Translations under genes and position numbers: made by a program
Shown: in pieces, positions 23,626 to 32,504 of the stretch
Layout of the letters: each line of letters begins with the position of its first letter
Position numbering within the stretch: the first letter of the stretch is position 1
Assembly (NCBI GenBank): GCA_028819235.1
Contig: JAPPMC010000174.1
Span: 1-32,955, forward strand
Source: Bryobacterales bacterium
Lineage (GTDB): Bacteria > Acidobacteriota > Terriglobia > Bryobacterales > UBA6623
DNA length: 32,955 nt
Direction: 5' to 3'
Notes under the pieces: generated by a model
What the model was told of the DNA's origin: nothing
What the model saw: only the letters and a program-made list of their open reading frames with translations
Database searches by the model: none

Positions 23626-26600
23626 CTAGAACACCAGCTTCACGGCGTATTGGAAGATCCTTGGCCCGCCACCTCGGCCGATGTTGCCCGTCCTGGTGAA
23701 GAATCCGCCACCGACTCCGTTGAAGCGCCGGAACTCGTTGATCATGATGAAGTTGGTTCGGTTGAGGAAGTTGAATGACTCGAGCCTCAGCTGCAGACGC
23801 ATGCCCTCTCGGACCTGGAAGTTCTTCGAAAGAGCGACGTTCGCGCTGAAGAGTCCCGGGCCGTCGAGAATGTTGCGGCCGGCCGTGCCAAGCGCGAATG
23901 CCCCCTCAGGGCAGGAAACCGGCGTACCGGACTCCGGGTCGGCGTCTATGCAGCTGGGGACGTTCTCGAATGCGCTGGTGTCGAAGAAGGGGTAGTCCAC
24001 TCCTCGAACGGCTCCTAGGGACGGATCTTCCGCCTGTGCGCCGTGAGCGATCCTGTGCGGGCGCTGCGACTCGCCCAAGTTCTGGTCGGCATTGGCGGCC
24101 ATGACGGTGAACGGCGAGCCCGAGTACGACGTCTGCGTCCCCGACATTTGCCAGCCGCCCAGCACGCCCTGCGCTACGGACCCCCATTGCCTGCCCCATC
24201 GCCTTCCGCGGCCGAAGGGCAGGTTGTAGTTCGCCACGAGAGTGAAAACGTGTCGGCGGTCCCAAGTGGAGCGGCCGCGCTCCAAGGCAAGGTTCCTCCG
24301 GTCCAATGCATTGGCGAAGTCCGTCGCGCCTGAGCCGTTTGTCCTCGAGGCGTCGTCGATCGACTTGGAGAACGAGTAGTTGACGCGCCAGAATAGGCCG
24401 CGCCGACTCCTCTTACGCCACGAGATGTTCCCTGCGTGGTAGTTGGAGTTCGAGCCGGTGTTGTAGAAGTTGATCGCGTTCCAGTCCGGATTCGGGCGCA
24501 GCGACTGGAAGTTCTCGGTGAAGCCTCCGGTCGCGGTGCGGTTGGCAAGAAACCACTCGCGCGTGCGGAGGGCCTGATTGTGGTCGTAGCGCCGAATCAG
24601 ATGGCTGCCCTTCGAGCCGCGGTAGTCCATCTCGATGCTCGTGCCGCCCGGAAGCTGTCTCTCGATTGTGAAGTTCCACGACTGCAAGTATGCCTGCGAA
24701 GGACTCTGAGTGATTCCGCTGGCGCTCGGTCGTTCGCCGAGCCAGCCGCCGGCAATGATCACATCGCGCCCCTGAGTGCCCAACGGGTCGTTCAGCAGAA
24801 TCTCCGGCGGACGTCTGGGAGTTGCGTTCCTCGCCGCGTAGTTGGTCTGGATAGTGTATGGGAAGATGTTGCCAAGGTTGTTGCGGAATGGGTTCAGGAT
24901 CGTGCCGGCCATGAAGATGCCGTAGCCCGTCCGGATCACCATTCCCTGCGATACACGGTACGCGAGCCCCAGCCTCGGTGCCATGTTGTTCCAATCCGTC
25001 TGGATCACGGACCTGGGATAGCCGACCTCGTCAGCCGTCAGGAACCGGTCTTGAAGGCTGTAGTCGCCGAGGAGCTGGTCGAAGTTGTCGGGTAGGTTCC
25101 GGTCGCTCGACAGCACGATCTTGTTCAGTTCCGGAACGTAGCTGCCCATCTTGTCGTTGACGTCCCACGGCATGCGGTTGACCTCCCAGCGAAAGCCGAG
25201 GTTCATGGTCAGATTGGGAGTCACCTTCCAGTCGTCGTTTATAAACGCGCCCATCGCGATCTGTCTCCAATCGGGCCCGTTGATTCCTTCCCGGACGTTG
25301 ATGTTGTGCAGCCAGCCGAGGAACATGTCGGCGACGGGACTGCCCCAGTCCTTGCATCGCAGGGAGTTGCAGCCGCCTGTGCGGAAGCCGCGGAACCGGT
25401 AGTTGCCTCTGGCGTTGTTGACGCCCGGCCGCTCATAGATGACGTAGTTGTAGTTGAACCCATACTTCAGCGTGTGATTGCCCTTGATGTTGGTCATCTT
25501 GATGCTCCACTGGTAGTCGTAGACGTCCGTGATCACGGGCAGATTGGTTGCCGAGCCCAGCGGGGCGTGGTTATCGACCCTAATGAGCGGAAAGTCGTCG
25601 ATGCCTTGGTACTCCGCCAGATCGTCTTCCGAGATGAAGTTCGCCATGCCCAGCTCCTGGATGATGTTCTGGTCCGCGAAGGCGCCGCGCTGGAACACGT
25701 CATTGCCGCTGAACCCGGCCCGGACCTCCATCAGGGAGGTGGGCGAAAACATGTGAGTGTAGTCCACTCCGGCCAAGTACCGGTTGTCGTCGATCGTGTT
25801 TCCGAACTGCGGCAGGACGCTGTTGCCGGCAAACGGGTTCTCGCCGTTGTTGGCGCGGTACTGCACGCGCGCCGCCAGGTTGTTCTCGCCAATCTTGTGG
25901 TCGATCTTGGTGATGAAGCTGTCGAAGTTATCGTTGTCGTTGTCAACCACGCGGTAGTTCAGCAGATCGCGCCTCTTACCAAGACTCGGCTCCGGGTACT
26001 CACGGAACAGGCGCTGTGCGACAGGGTCGGCACGAGACATCGGGATGATGTCGTTCGGGAAGCACGAATTGCTTCGTCTAGCGTTGCACGGTCCACGAGC
26101 AGTCCGGTCCCGGATGAGGAACGCGCTTCGCAACCTGTCTAGCACCGCGTCATCCGTCACGTCCAGCTGGTTGTCGAGGTGGGAGAGCCCGATCGTCTGG
26201 CTAAAGTCACCAGCGATCTCCATCGGGGTCGGCACCCTTGAGAGGCGCACATGCTCTTGGTCTCGGCGCTGCAGCTCGTAGCTGAGCATGAAGAACGTCT
26301 TGTTCTTCACGACCGGTCCCGTCGCCGTCACCGAGAACTGATTCTGCAGCAGGTTGGTCTTCTCAGCCTCGAAGAAGGCGCGTGCGTCGAGAACGTCGTT
26401 GCGCATGAAGTAGCTCACGTTGCCGTGCAAATCGTTCGTGCCGGACCGCAGGGACATGTTCAGGATGCCGCCTGCCTGCCGCCCGTACTCCGCCGAGTAA
26501 CCGGCGGTCTCCATCTTGAACTCCTGCAGTGCGTCGATGTTGGGCCGCACCTGGGCAGCACCGCCCTGCACGTTGCGGTTGTCGAATCCGTCGACGTAGA

Positions 26601-27156
26601 AATTCGTGTTCGTGGGACGCGCTCCGTTAACCGACGCGAACGAGCCTTGGGCGCTGCCCCTAGGCACCACGCCCGGCACGAAGAAAGCGAGATCCGTAAA
26701 GTCTCGACCGTTCAGCGGGAGCTCTTGGATCTCCTCCATGACGATCACGTCGCCCTTGATCGTCCCGCTCTCGGTGTTCAGCGTGATGAGCTGGGCATCC
26801 ACGGTCACGGACTCGGTCACTTGGCCGATCTGGAGCGCGACGTCCACGCGGCGGTTGTCGCCGGTGCGCAGGACGATGCTCTGCTCGACATGCTGCTGAA
26901 AGCCATCCGAAGTGACGATGAGTTCGTATTCGCCCGGTATCAGCGCTGGGAATGTGTAGCTGCCCACGGAGCCGGTTGTCTGCTCGCGAGAGATCCCGGT
27001 CCCAGTGTTCAACACAATGACCTCGGCGCCGGGGATGACTCCACCTCCGGAGTCCGCCACAATGCCGGTCAGCGTGGCCAGGTTCGCTTGGCCAAAGCAG
27101 AGCGGCGCAGTCACCACCGCCCCAAGACCAACCAGAACGCACAATGCTTTTCTCAT
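23626..27156 (-). CDS. Oar-like TonB-dependent receptor with N-terminal carboxypeptidase-regulatory-like domain
   Basis: This 1176-residue outer-membrane receptor has a signal peptide of about 22 residues (MRKALCVLVGLGAVVTAPLCFG). A CarboxypepD_reg-like beta-sandwich follows at about 25-110 (LTGIVADSGGGVIPGAEV, PGEYELIVTSDGF). A plug domain comes next, from about 125 (EIQELPLNGRDF), and then a very long barrel. The C-terminus (RTNFIMINEF, then YAVKLVF) is typical of the Acidobacteriota Oar family. The start is ATG 27156, preceded by the strong Shine-Dalgarno AGGAGG; the longer frame to 27384 has no such support. These receptors import large or carbohydrate-type ligands with TonB energy; the ligand here is unknown. 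The gene is divergent from the gamma-glutamyltransferase. Confidence 0.92.
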   Translation of the reverse strand: MRKALCVLVGLGAVVTAPLCFGQANLATLTGIVADSGGGVIPGAEVIVLNTGTGISREQTTGSVGSYTFPALIPGEYELIVTSDGFQQHVEQSIVLRTGDNRRVDVALQIGQVTESVTVDAQLITLNTESGTIKGDVIVMEEIQELPLNGRDFTDLAFFVPGVVPRGSAQGSFASVNGARPTNTNFYVDGFDNRNVQGGAAQVRPNIDALQEFKMETAGYSAEYGRQAGGILNMSLRSGTNDLHGNVSYFMRNDVLDARAFFEAEKTNLLQNQFSVTATGPVVKNKTFFMLSYELQRRDQEHVRLSRVPTPMEIAGDFSQTIGLSHLDNQLDVTDDAVLDRLRSAFLIRDRTARGPCNARRSNSCFPNDIIPMSRADPVAQRLFREYPEPSLGKRRDLLNYRVVDNDNDNFDSFITKIDHKIGENNLAARVQYRANNGENPFAGNSVLPQFGNTIDDNRYLAGVDYTHMFSPTSLMEVRAGFSGNDVFQRGAFADQNIIQELGMANFISEDDLAEYQGIDDFPLIRVDNHAPLGSATNLPVITDVYDYQWSIKMTNIKGNHTLKYGFNYNYVIYERPGVNNARGNYRFRGFRTGGCNSLRCKDWGSPVADMFLGWLHNINVREGINGPDWRQIAMGAFINDDWKVTPNLTMNLGFRWEVNRMPWDVNDKMGSYVPELNKIVLSSDRNLPDNFDQLLGDYSLQDRFLTADEVGYPRSVIQTDWNNMAPRLGLAYRVSQGMVIRTGYGIFMAGTILNPFRNNLGNIFPYTIQTNYAARNATPRRPPEILLNDPLGTQGRDVIIAGGWLGERPSASGITQSPSQAYLQSWNFTIERQLPGGTSIEMDYRGSKGSHLIRRYDHNQALRTREWFLANRTATGGFTENFQSLRPNPDWNAINFYNTGSNSNYHAGNISWRKRSRRGLFWRVNYSFSKSIDDASRTNGSGATDFANALDRRNLALERGRSTWDRRHVFTLVANYNLPFGRGRRWGRQWGSVAQGVLGGWQMSGTQTSYSGSPFTVMAANADQNLGESQRPHRIAHGAQAEDPSLGAVRGVDYPFFDTSAFENVPSCIDADPESGTPVSCPEGAFALGTAGRNILDGPGLFSANVALSKNFQVREGMRLQLRLESFNFLNRTNFIMINEFRRFNGVGGGFFTRTGNIGRGGGPRIFQYAVKLVF

Positions 27157-27639
27157 CGTTCCTCCTCTTCCGAACGAATGCAGCTTTCGCCGAACAAAAC
27201 CCTCGTGTGGACGAATCGACCGCGAATGAACTGCACAGTCCCCTGCAACACAATTCCAACTAAGGCCGTGCAATTCAGGTAGCGCCACCAAGCCTCCCGA
27301 TCTCTTCAAGTGCACAATCCCGGTTACAAGCATACAGGACGTTTTGGGGCCTTGCAATCTCTCGTGCACCGGTGAAGGCACCATTTAACAATTCCCTTAC
27401 GCACCGACGGCACACTTCCCTCGGGCTGCCGGAGCAATACGCTCCAAACGACACTCCCGAGCAGCCGGACGCCGAACTCCCCCACGTTCCCATGCGGAGG
27501 AGAAGGCGAGCGGAGCGTTGCGGTGCGGGCACGGTTCCCAATCGCCGGGCGAGATCGGTCGCGTGCCGCGGATCCGGAGGGCGCGCGGCCCGTGCTCGAA
27601 GACCCTGGCAGCAGCGCCCGTGAAGGGCAATAATGATGC
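27157..27639. other. Divergent intergenic region between TonB receptor and gamma-glutamyltransferase
   Basis: This 480-bp spacer holds a promoter-like site for the receptor (27329-27357) and an AT-richer stretch near 27380-27400. No gene was recognised. A 24-codon open frame from ATG 27633 ends at 27705-27707 and overlaps the transferase start in another frame; it is probably fortuitous. Confidence 0.5.
27329..27357 (-). promoter_or_regulatory. Sigma-70-like promoter of the TonB receptor gene
   Basis: On the minus strand, TTGCAA (27357-27352) is followed by a 17-nt spacer and TATGCT (27334-27329). This would give a leader of about 165 nt before ATG 27156. The hexamers match the consensus at 4 of 6 (TTGCAA against TTGACA) and 4 of 6 (TATGCT against TATAAT) positions with optimal spacing. 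Confidence 0.4.
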
Positions 27640-29391
27640 TTGGCTTGGCAATCCCACTTGTGGCCGCTATCCGCCGCGTCGGATCTAAAGACCCCCCGAA
27701 TCTCTAGGCGGCTCGCCGAGCTCGCTCGCGGCAGCGTGGTCTCCGCCCTGGCATTGGCTGTCCCGGCATGGGCGTTCGAGCCGCTGCCCAGCCATGGCCG
27801 GTCCGCCATGGTCGTGACGGCTGAGCGGCACGCCACCGCCATAGGCGTCGACGTCCTGCGAAGCGGCGGCAATGCCGTCGATTCAGCCGTGGCAATCGGG
27901 CTGGCGCTGGCGGTGACGGAGCCGAACGCGGGCAACCTCGGCGGGGGTGGGTTCATGCTCGTCCGAATGGCCGACGGGCGCGGCAACTTCATCGACTTCC
28001 GCGAGCGGGCTCCAGCGTCCGCTAGCCGGGACATGTACTTGGACCGCAATGGGGACGTTACGGACGGGAGCTGGGTCGGGTACCGTGCGTCCGGCGTTCC
28101 CGGCACGGTGCGGGGCCTAGCGCTGGCTCTGGGCAAATACGGCACAAAGACCTGGCAGAGCGTGGTCGGACCGGCATGGCGTCTTGCATCCGAGGGCTAC
28201 TCCGTGACCTGGGACCTTGCCCGATCGCTGCGGTCCAGCGAGCGCCTGCGGCGATTCCCCGAATCTCGCCGAGTCTTCCTAGCAAACGGCGTTGCGCCCA
28301 GCCTAGGCGAAATCCTTCGTCAGCCCGACCTCGCCAACACCCTCGACCGGCTGCGGCGCCATGGCCCCGACGAGTTCTACACGGGAGAGACGGCCCGGCG
28401 GATCGCAGCCGACATGGCCGCCAACCGGGGAACCATCACAATGCAGGACCTACGGGCCTACGCTCCGACGGAGAGGCGCCCAGTTGAGGGCACGTACCGT
28501 GGACACACGATTCTCAGCGCGCCGCCACCAAGCTCGGGTGGTGCCGGCGTCGTGCAGATCCTGAACATTCTGGAAGCCTACGATCTCCCTTCTCTCGATC
28601 CCGGCTCGGCTGCGGCCATGCACTTGGTCGCGGAGGCGATGCGCCGGTTCTTCGCAGACCGCGCACGTTACTTCGGCGACACCGACTTTGTGACGATCCC
28701 CCTGCGCGGCATGCTCTCGAAGCAGTACGCGGCGCAGCGGCGCGCCAGCATCGATCCGGCCCGCGCTACTCCCAGCGCGGAGCTCGGGGAGAGCGGTCCC
28801 GGCGCATACGAGAGCGACGAGACGACCCACTACGCGGTCATCGACCCAATGGGTAACGCCGTGGCAGTGACCTACACCCTTAATGGAGGCTACGGATCGG
28901 GTGTGACGGCCAGGGACACGGGCGTGCTGCTCAACAACGAAATGGACGATTTCACGGCGAAGCCCGGCAGTCCGAACGCGTACGGGCTGCTGCAGAGCGA
29001 GAACAACGCAATCGAGCCCGGCAAGCGCCCGCTCTCCGCCATGTCGCCCACCATCGTTCTTCGCGACGGCAAGGTGCGCCTGGTGCTTGGAGCGCAGGGA
29101 GGGCCGACCATCATCACGTCCGTCACGCAGGTGCTGCTCGACGTGGTCGACTTTGGGATGAACGTCCAGCAGGCCGTAGACTTCCCGCGGTTCCACCACC
29201 AATGGATGCCCGACCAGCTGTACATGGAGCCGGTCGGATTCTCGCCCGAGACGCGCTCGCGGCTCGAGGCAATGGGCCATACGCTGAACTTCGGGCGGCG
29301 GCTCGGCCACATCGAAGCGATTGAGGTCCACGCGGACGTGATCGCCGGAGCGGCGGACTCGCGCAGCGAAGGAGTTGCGGAAGGGTTCTGA
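27640..29391 (+). CDS. Gamma-glutamyltransferase (glutathione hydrolase family)
   Basis: This protein of about 583 residues is an N-terminal nucleophile hydrolase that cleaves gamma-glutamyl bonds, for example of glutathione, in the periplasm. A signal peptide ends at PAWA|FEP. The N-terminal motif AVTEPNAGNLGGGGFMLV is conserved. Autoprocessing should occur before Thr395 in DETTHYAVID, where the small subunit begins; NNEMDDF and the PLSAMSPTIV and GAQGGPTI motifs follow. The start is uncertain: TTG 27640 and TTG 27658 are in frame, but neither has a good Shine-Dalgarno. Its stop overlaps the hpnC start by one base, so it appears to head the hpnCDE operon, an unusual partnership. Confidence 0.88.
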   Translation: MAWQSHLWPLSAASDLKTPRISRRLAELARGSVVSALALAVPAWAFEPLPSHGRSAMVVTAERHATAIGVDVLRSGGNAVDSAVAIGLALAVTEPNAGNLGGGGFMLVRMADGRGNFIDFRERAPASASRDMYLDRNGDVTDGSWVGYRASGVPGTVRGLALALGKYGTKTWQSVVGPAWRLASEGYSVTWDLARSLRSSERLRRFPESRRVFLANGVAPSLGEILRQPDLANTLDRLRRHGPDEFYTGETARRIAADMAANRGTITMQDLRAYAPTERRPVEGTYRGHTILSAPPPSSGGAGVVQILNILEAYDLPSLDPGSAAAMHLVAEAMRRFFADRARYFGDTDFVTIPLRGMLSKQYAAQRRASIDPARATPSAELGESGPGAYESDETTHYAVIDPMGNAVAVTYTLNGGYGSGVTARDTGVLLNNEMDDFTAKPGSPNAYGLLQSENNAIEPGKRPLSAMSPTIVLRDGKVRLVLGAQGGPTIITSVTQVLLDVVDFGMNVQQAVDFPRFHHQWMPDQLYMEPVGFSPETRSRLEAMGHTLNFGRRLGHIEAIEVHADVIAGAADSRSEGVAEGF

Positions 29392-30353
29392 TGGAACCGG
29401 CGGTGCGCCCCCTGGAGTTTCTACGCGCCAACGGCAGGGCTTTCCCGGTGTGGAGCCTAGAGGCCTCCGAGGCCTACTCACGCCACCTGACCCGCCTCCA
29501 CTACGAGAACTTTTCCGTCGCAGGCCCGCTCGTCCCCGCGAACCTACGGCAGGACTGCTGCAATGTGTACGCTTTCTGCCGTTGGGCAGATGACCTGGGT
29601 GACGAGACCGGAGATGCCGCAGAGAGCGTTGACCTCCTGACTTGGTGGAGGGAGCAGCTGCACTCGATGGAAACGCGGCAGCCGCACCATCCCGTGTTCG
29701 TGGCCCTGAGAGACACGATTGGCCGCCACCGACTGCCCCTGCAGGACTTCGACGACCTAATCAACGCATTCCTCCTGGACCAGTCCAAGCGAACCTATGC
29801 GGACCTCCCGGAACTCCTGCAGTACTGCGAGCTCTCAGCGAACCCGGTCGGTCGCATCGTCCTCCGCATGCACGGGTACGCAGACGCCGAACGTCTGGCG
29901 CTCTCGGACAACATTTGCAGCGCGCTCCAGCTAGCGAACCACTGGCAGGACGTCCGCCGCGACTGGGACATTGGCCGCGTATACATCCCGGAGCGGATCA
30001 TGGACAGGCACGGGTACAGCTTTGCGCAGCTTGCGAACGACGTCAATCGGAGACAAGCCTCGCCCCAGTTCCGATCGACGCTCAAGGAATTGGCCGAACG
30101 GGCAGGGCTGCTCTTCGAGCGCGGCCGGCCGCTTGCGGGAACGCTCAGAGGCCGACTCGCTTTGGAGGTTGACCTGTTCCGGCATGCGGGCCTTCAAGTT
30201 CTTGCCAAGATACGCCGCCAAGGCTTCGACACCATCACCAAGCGTCCGGTGATTGGTCGCCTTGACCGCGTCCGCCTGCTGGCTCGAGTCTTCGCGACTA
30301 GGCTCCTGCCGTTCCGGAGAGGGTACCAAGAGGCGCGCGATGCGGTCGCTTGA
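29391..30353 (+). CDS. hpnC: Squalene-synthesis protein HpnC (hydroxysqualene synthase type)
   Basis: HpnC acts with HpnD and HpnE in making squalene from farnesyl diphosphate without eukaryotic-type squalene synthase; it converts presqualene diphosphate to hydroxysqualene. This 320-residue all-helical trans-isoprenyl-diphosphate synthase carries the two aspartate motifs, DDLGDE (67-72) and NHWQDVRRD (183-191). ATG 29391 shares its A with the preceding TGA stop (TGATG), implying coupling with the upstream gamma-glutamyltransferase. It overlaps hpnD by 14 nt. The HpnC rather than HpnD call rests on gene order and the longer N-terminus. Confidence 0.88.
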   Translation: MEPAVRPLEFLRANGRAFPVWSLEASEAYSRHLTRLHYENFSVAGPLVPANLRQDCCNVYAFCRWADDLGDETGDAAESVDLLTWWREQLHSMETRQPHHPVFVALRDTIGRHRLPLQDFDDLINAFLLDQSKRTYADLPELLQYCELSANPVGRIVLRMHGYADAERLALSDNICSALQLANHWQDVRRDWDIGRVYIPERIMDRHGYSFAQLANDVNRRQASPQFRSTLKELAERAGLLFERGRPLAGTLRGRLALEVDLFRHAGLQVLAKIRRQGFDTITKRPVIGRLDRVRLLARVFATRLLPFRRGYQEARDAVA

Positions 30354-31227
30354 GGAGTGCTACTCCCACTGTCGGCGTATCGCCAAGGCCCGGGCCCGGA
30401 ACTTCTTCCTCTCTCTTGCGGCGCTTCCAAGACCCAAGAGTGACGCGATGTGCGCGGTTTACGCGTTCATGCGCCAAGCCGACGATCTGGTCGACGAACC
30501 CGGGATCCCGGCGAATGCCCGCCAGGCGGGGATCCTAGAGTGGCGCAACAGGCTTCGCGCCCACCTCGCGGGAGCTAAGGATGACCCGGTGCTGACAGCA
30601 CTGGCAAACACGGCCGAGCGCTACGAAATACCGCACGCGTACTTTTTTGCATTGCTGGACGGTATGGAGAGCGACCTGGAAGGTCATGCCTTCGACACCT
30701 TCGAAGACCTATACCGGTATTGCTATCGCGCCGCTTCAGTGGTCGGCCTAACCACCATTCACGTCCTTGGCTTCGAGGACGATTCTGCGCTTGCTCTGGC
30801 CGAGCGCTGCGGCATTGCCTTCCAGCTGACCAATATCCTCCGAGACATCTCGGTGGACGCAGCGATGGGACGGGTGTACCTCCCTGCCGATGAGCTTCGC
30901 GCATTCGACCTTGACCGGCGCGAACTGCTCGATGGCGCGCTGTCGGCCGACGACACCCGCTTCCAGCGGCTGATGGAGTTCCAAGCGGACCGTGCCGAGG
31001 GTTACTACCGAGAGTCGGCACCGCTGGTCGGGCTGGTCGGACGTCCCTGCCGTCCTGCGCTGTGGGCGATGATCGCGACCTACTGGCGCCTTCTTGCGCA
31101 GATCCGAAAGCGCCGATTCGACGTCTTCGGAACGCGCATTCAGGTGCCTGCCCTCTCAAGGCTGGCGATCGCCGTCCGCACAACTTGGCTGCGGACTATC
31201 GGAGGAACGCCATCCCTCCCCGCGTGA
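30340..31227 (+). CDS. hpnD: Presqualene diphosphate synthase HpnD
   Basis: HpnD joins two farnesyl diphosphates into presqualene diphosphate. This 295-residue protein has the family's aspartate motifs, DDLVDE (48-53) and NILRDISVD (165-173), and the tyrosine-containing segments YAFMRQADD and RYCYRAASVVG. ATG 30340 is supported by AAGAGG at 30328-30333 and lies within the end of hpnC. The stop overlaps the GTG of hpnE (GTGA), so hpnC, hpnD and hpnE look translationally coupled. Confidence 0.92.
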   Translation: MRSLEECYSHCRRIAKARARNFFLSLAALPRPKSDAMCAVYAFMRQADDLVDEPGIPANARQAGILEWRNRLRAHLAGAKDDPVLTALANTAERYEIPHAYFFALLDGMESDLEGHAFDTFEDLYRYCYRAASVVGLTTIHVLGFEDDSALALAERCGIAFQLTNILRDISVDAAMGRVYLPADELRAFDLDRRELLDGALSADDTRFQRLMEFQADRAEGYYRESAPLVGLVGRPCRPALWAMIATYWRLLAQIRKRRFDVFGTRIQVPALSRLAIAVRTTWLRTIGGTPSLPA

Positions 31228-32504
31228 AGGTGATCGGCGGGGGCCTTGCGGGGCTGGCGGCAACCGCCCGCTTGGCTGACGCCGGCGCGAGCGTTGACCT
31301 CCACGAGGCACGGGGGTTCTTGGGCGGGCGAGCGGCTTCGATTCCTGCGGATCCCGAGGTTCCGGACTCTGCGCGCATCGACAACTGCCAGCACGTGCTG
31401 CTGCGGTGCTGCACATCGCTGATGGACTTTTACCGACGCTGCGGCGTGCAGGACAAGATTGTTTTCCACGAAGAGCTGCACATAGTGAGGCCCGGAGGGG
31501 AAATCGACACAATCCGCGCCGATGCCCTGCCCTTTCCCTTTCACCTGCTCCGCTCACTGCTGGCCATGAGAGCGATCGGATGGGCTGACAAGCTCTCGAT
31601 TGCGAAGTTACTGCTCGCAATGAAGCTCCAGCGCAGCCGGCAAAGCTTCGATTTGGACTCGATCACGTTCGATGAGTGGCTTCACGGGATGGGGGCGACA
31701 ACCCTGTCGGTCGCCCGATTCTGGCGCCCCTTCGTTGTCAGCGCCCTCAACGAGATGCCCGAGCGGGCCGCCGCAGGAGCTGCCATGCAGGTGTTCTGCG
31801 AGGGCCTGCTCGGAAGCCGGGACAGCTACCAAATGGGCGTTCCGGCGGTGCCGCTTGCCGACCTGTATGACGCAGCCCTGGCGGGGCACTTCGGCCCATC
31901 CGTGCGCCTGCACCTGCGATCCCGGGTGCGTCGCGTCAACCCGCTTGACCGCGAGGCCGACTACCACGTGTTGGCGGTGCCGTTCGACAGAGTGGCTAAG
32001 CTCGTGCCGGAACTCGGGCTGCAGCGGCAGCTGCAGAGATTCGAGGCATCCCCCATCACCGGAATCCACCTGTGGTTCGACCGACCCATCATGGACCTGC
32101 CTCACGCGATGCTGACGGACGGGGATCTGCAGTGGGTCTTCAACAAGGGCGACGGGTACTACCTCGGCGTGATCAGCGCGTCCCGAGCACAGCTGACCCT
32201 GCCCTCAGGCTTCATCGTCGCACCGGCCCTTCGACAGCTGCGGGAGACCTTTCCGAAGGCCCGTGGCGCTAGGCTCGAGCACAGCCGCGTGATCAAGGAG
32301 ACGCGTGCCACGTACGCGGCCCGGCCTGGCCTCGAGCGCCACAGGCCGGGCCCCGCCACAGCGCTGCCGAACGTATTCCTGGCCGGCGACTGGACCGCCA
32401 CCGGCTGGCCCGCCACGATGGAGGGCGCCGTCCGCAGCGGCTACCGGGCGGCCGAAGCCGTCCTTGCCGCAGCCGGAGTTCCTAGAACGAAATCCGCACC
32501 GTGA
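31224..32504 (+). CDS. hpnE: Hydroxysqualene dehydroxylase HpnE
   Basis: HpnE is an FAD-dependent amine-oxidase/phytoene-desaturase-like enzyme that reduces hydroxysqualene to squalene. It has 426 residues. The N-terminal dinucleotide-binding motif VIGGGLAGLAAT (3-14) is followed by HEARGFLGGRA, and the C-terminal FAD motif FLAGDWTATGWPATMEGAVRSG is conserved. The start is taken as GTG 31224 because the FAD motif begins immediately and the GTG overlaps the hpnD stop; a longer open frame upstream only overlaps hpnD. A squalene-hopene cyclase gene is not in the window. The 3' end overlaps by 23 nt the convergent TonB receptor gene. Confidence 0.92.
   Translation: MKVIGGGLAGLAATARLADAGASVDLHEARGFLGGRAASIPADPEVPDSARIDNCQHVLLRCCTSLMDFYRRCGVQDKIVFHEELHIVRPGGEIDTIRADALPFPFHLLRSLLAMRAIGWADKLSIAKLLLAMKLQRSRQSFDLDSITFDEWLHGMGATTLSVARFWRPFVVSALNEMPERAAAGAAMQVFCEGLLGSRDSYQMGVPAVPLADLYDAALAGHFGPSVRLHLRSRVRRVNPLDREADYHVLAVPFDRVAKLVPELGLQRQLQRFEASPITGIHLWFDRPIMDLPHAMLTDGDLQWVFNKGDGYYLGVISASRAQLTLPSGFIVAPALRQLRETFPKARGARLEHSRVIKETRATYAARPGLERHRPGPATALPNVFLAGDWTATGWPATMEGAVRSGYRAAEAVLAAAGVPRTKSAP

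Noticed and set aside
26251..27282. Plus-strand open frame opposite the TonB receptor start
   Set aside because: It is antisense to the receptor's signal peptide, regulatory domain and plug. The composition is that of a shadow frame.
27633..27707. 24-codon frame from ATG 27633 as a leader peptide of the gamma-glutamyltransferase
   Set aside because: It has a passable ribosome-binding site but no run of regulatory codons and no attenuator structure that I could see.
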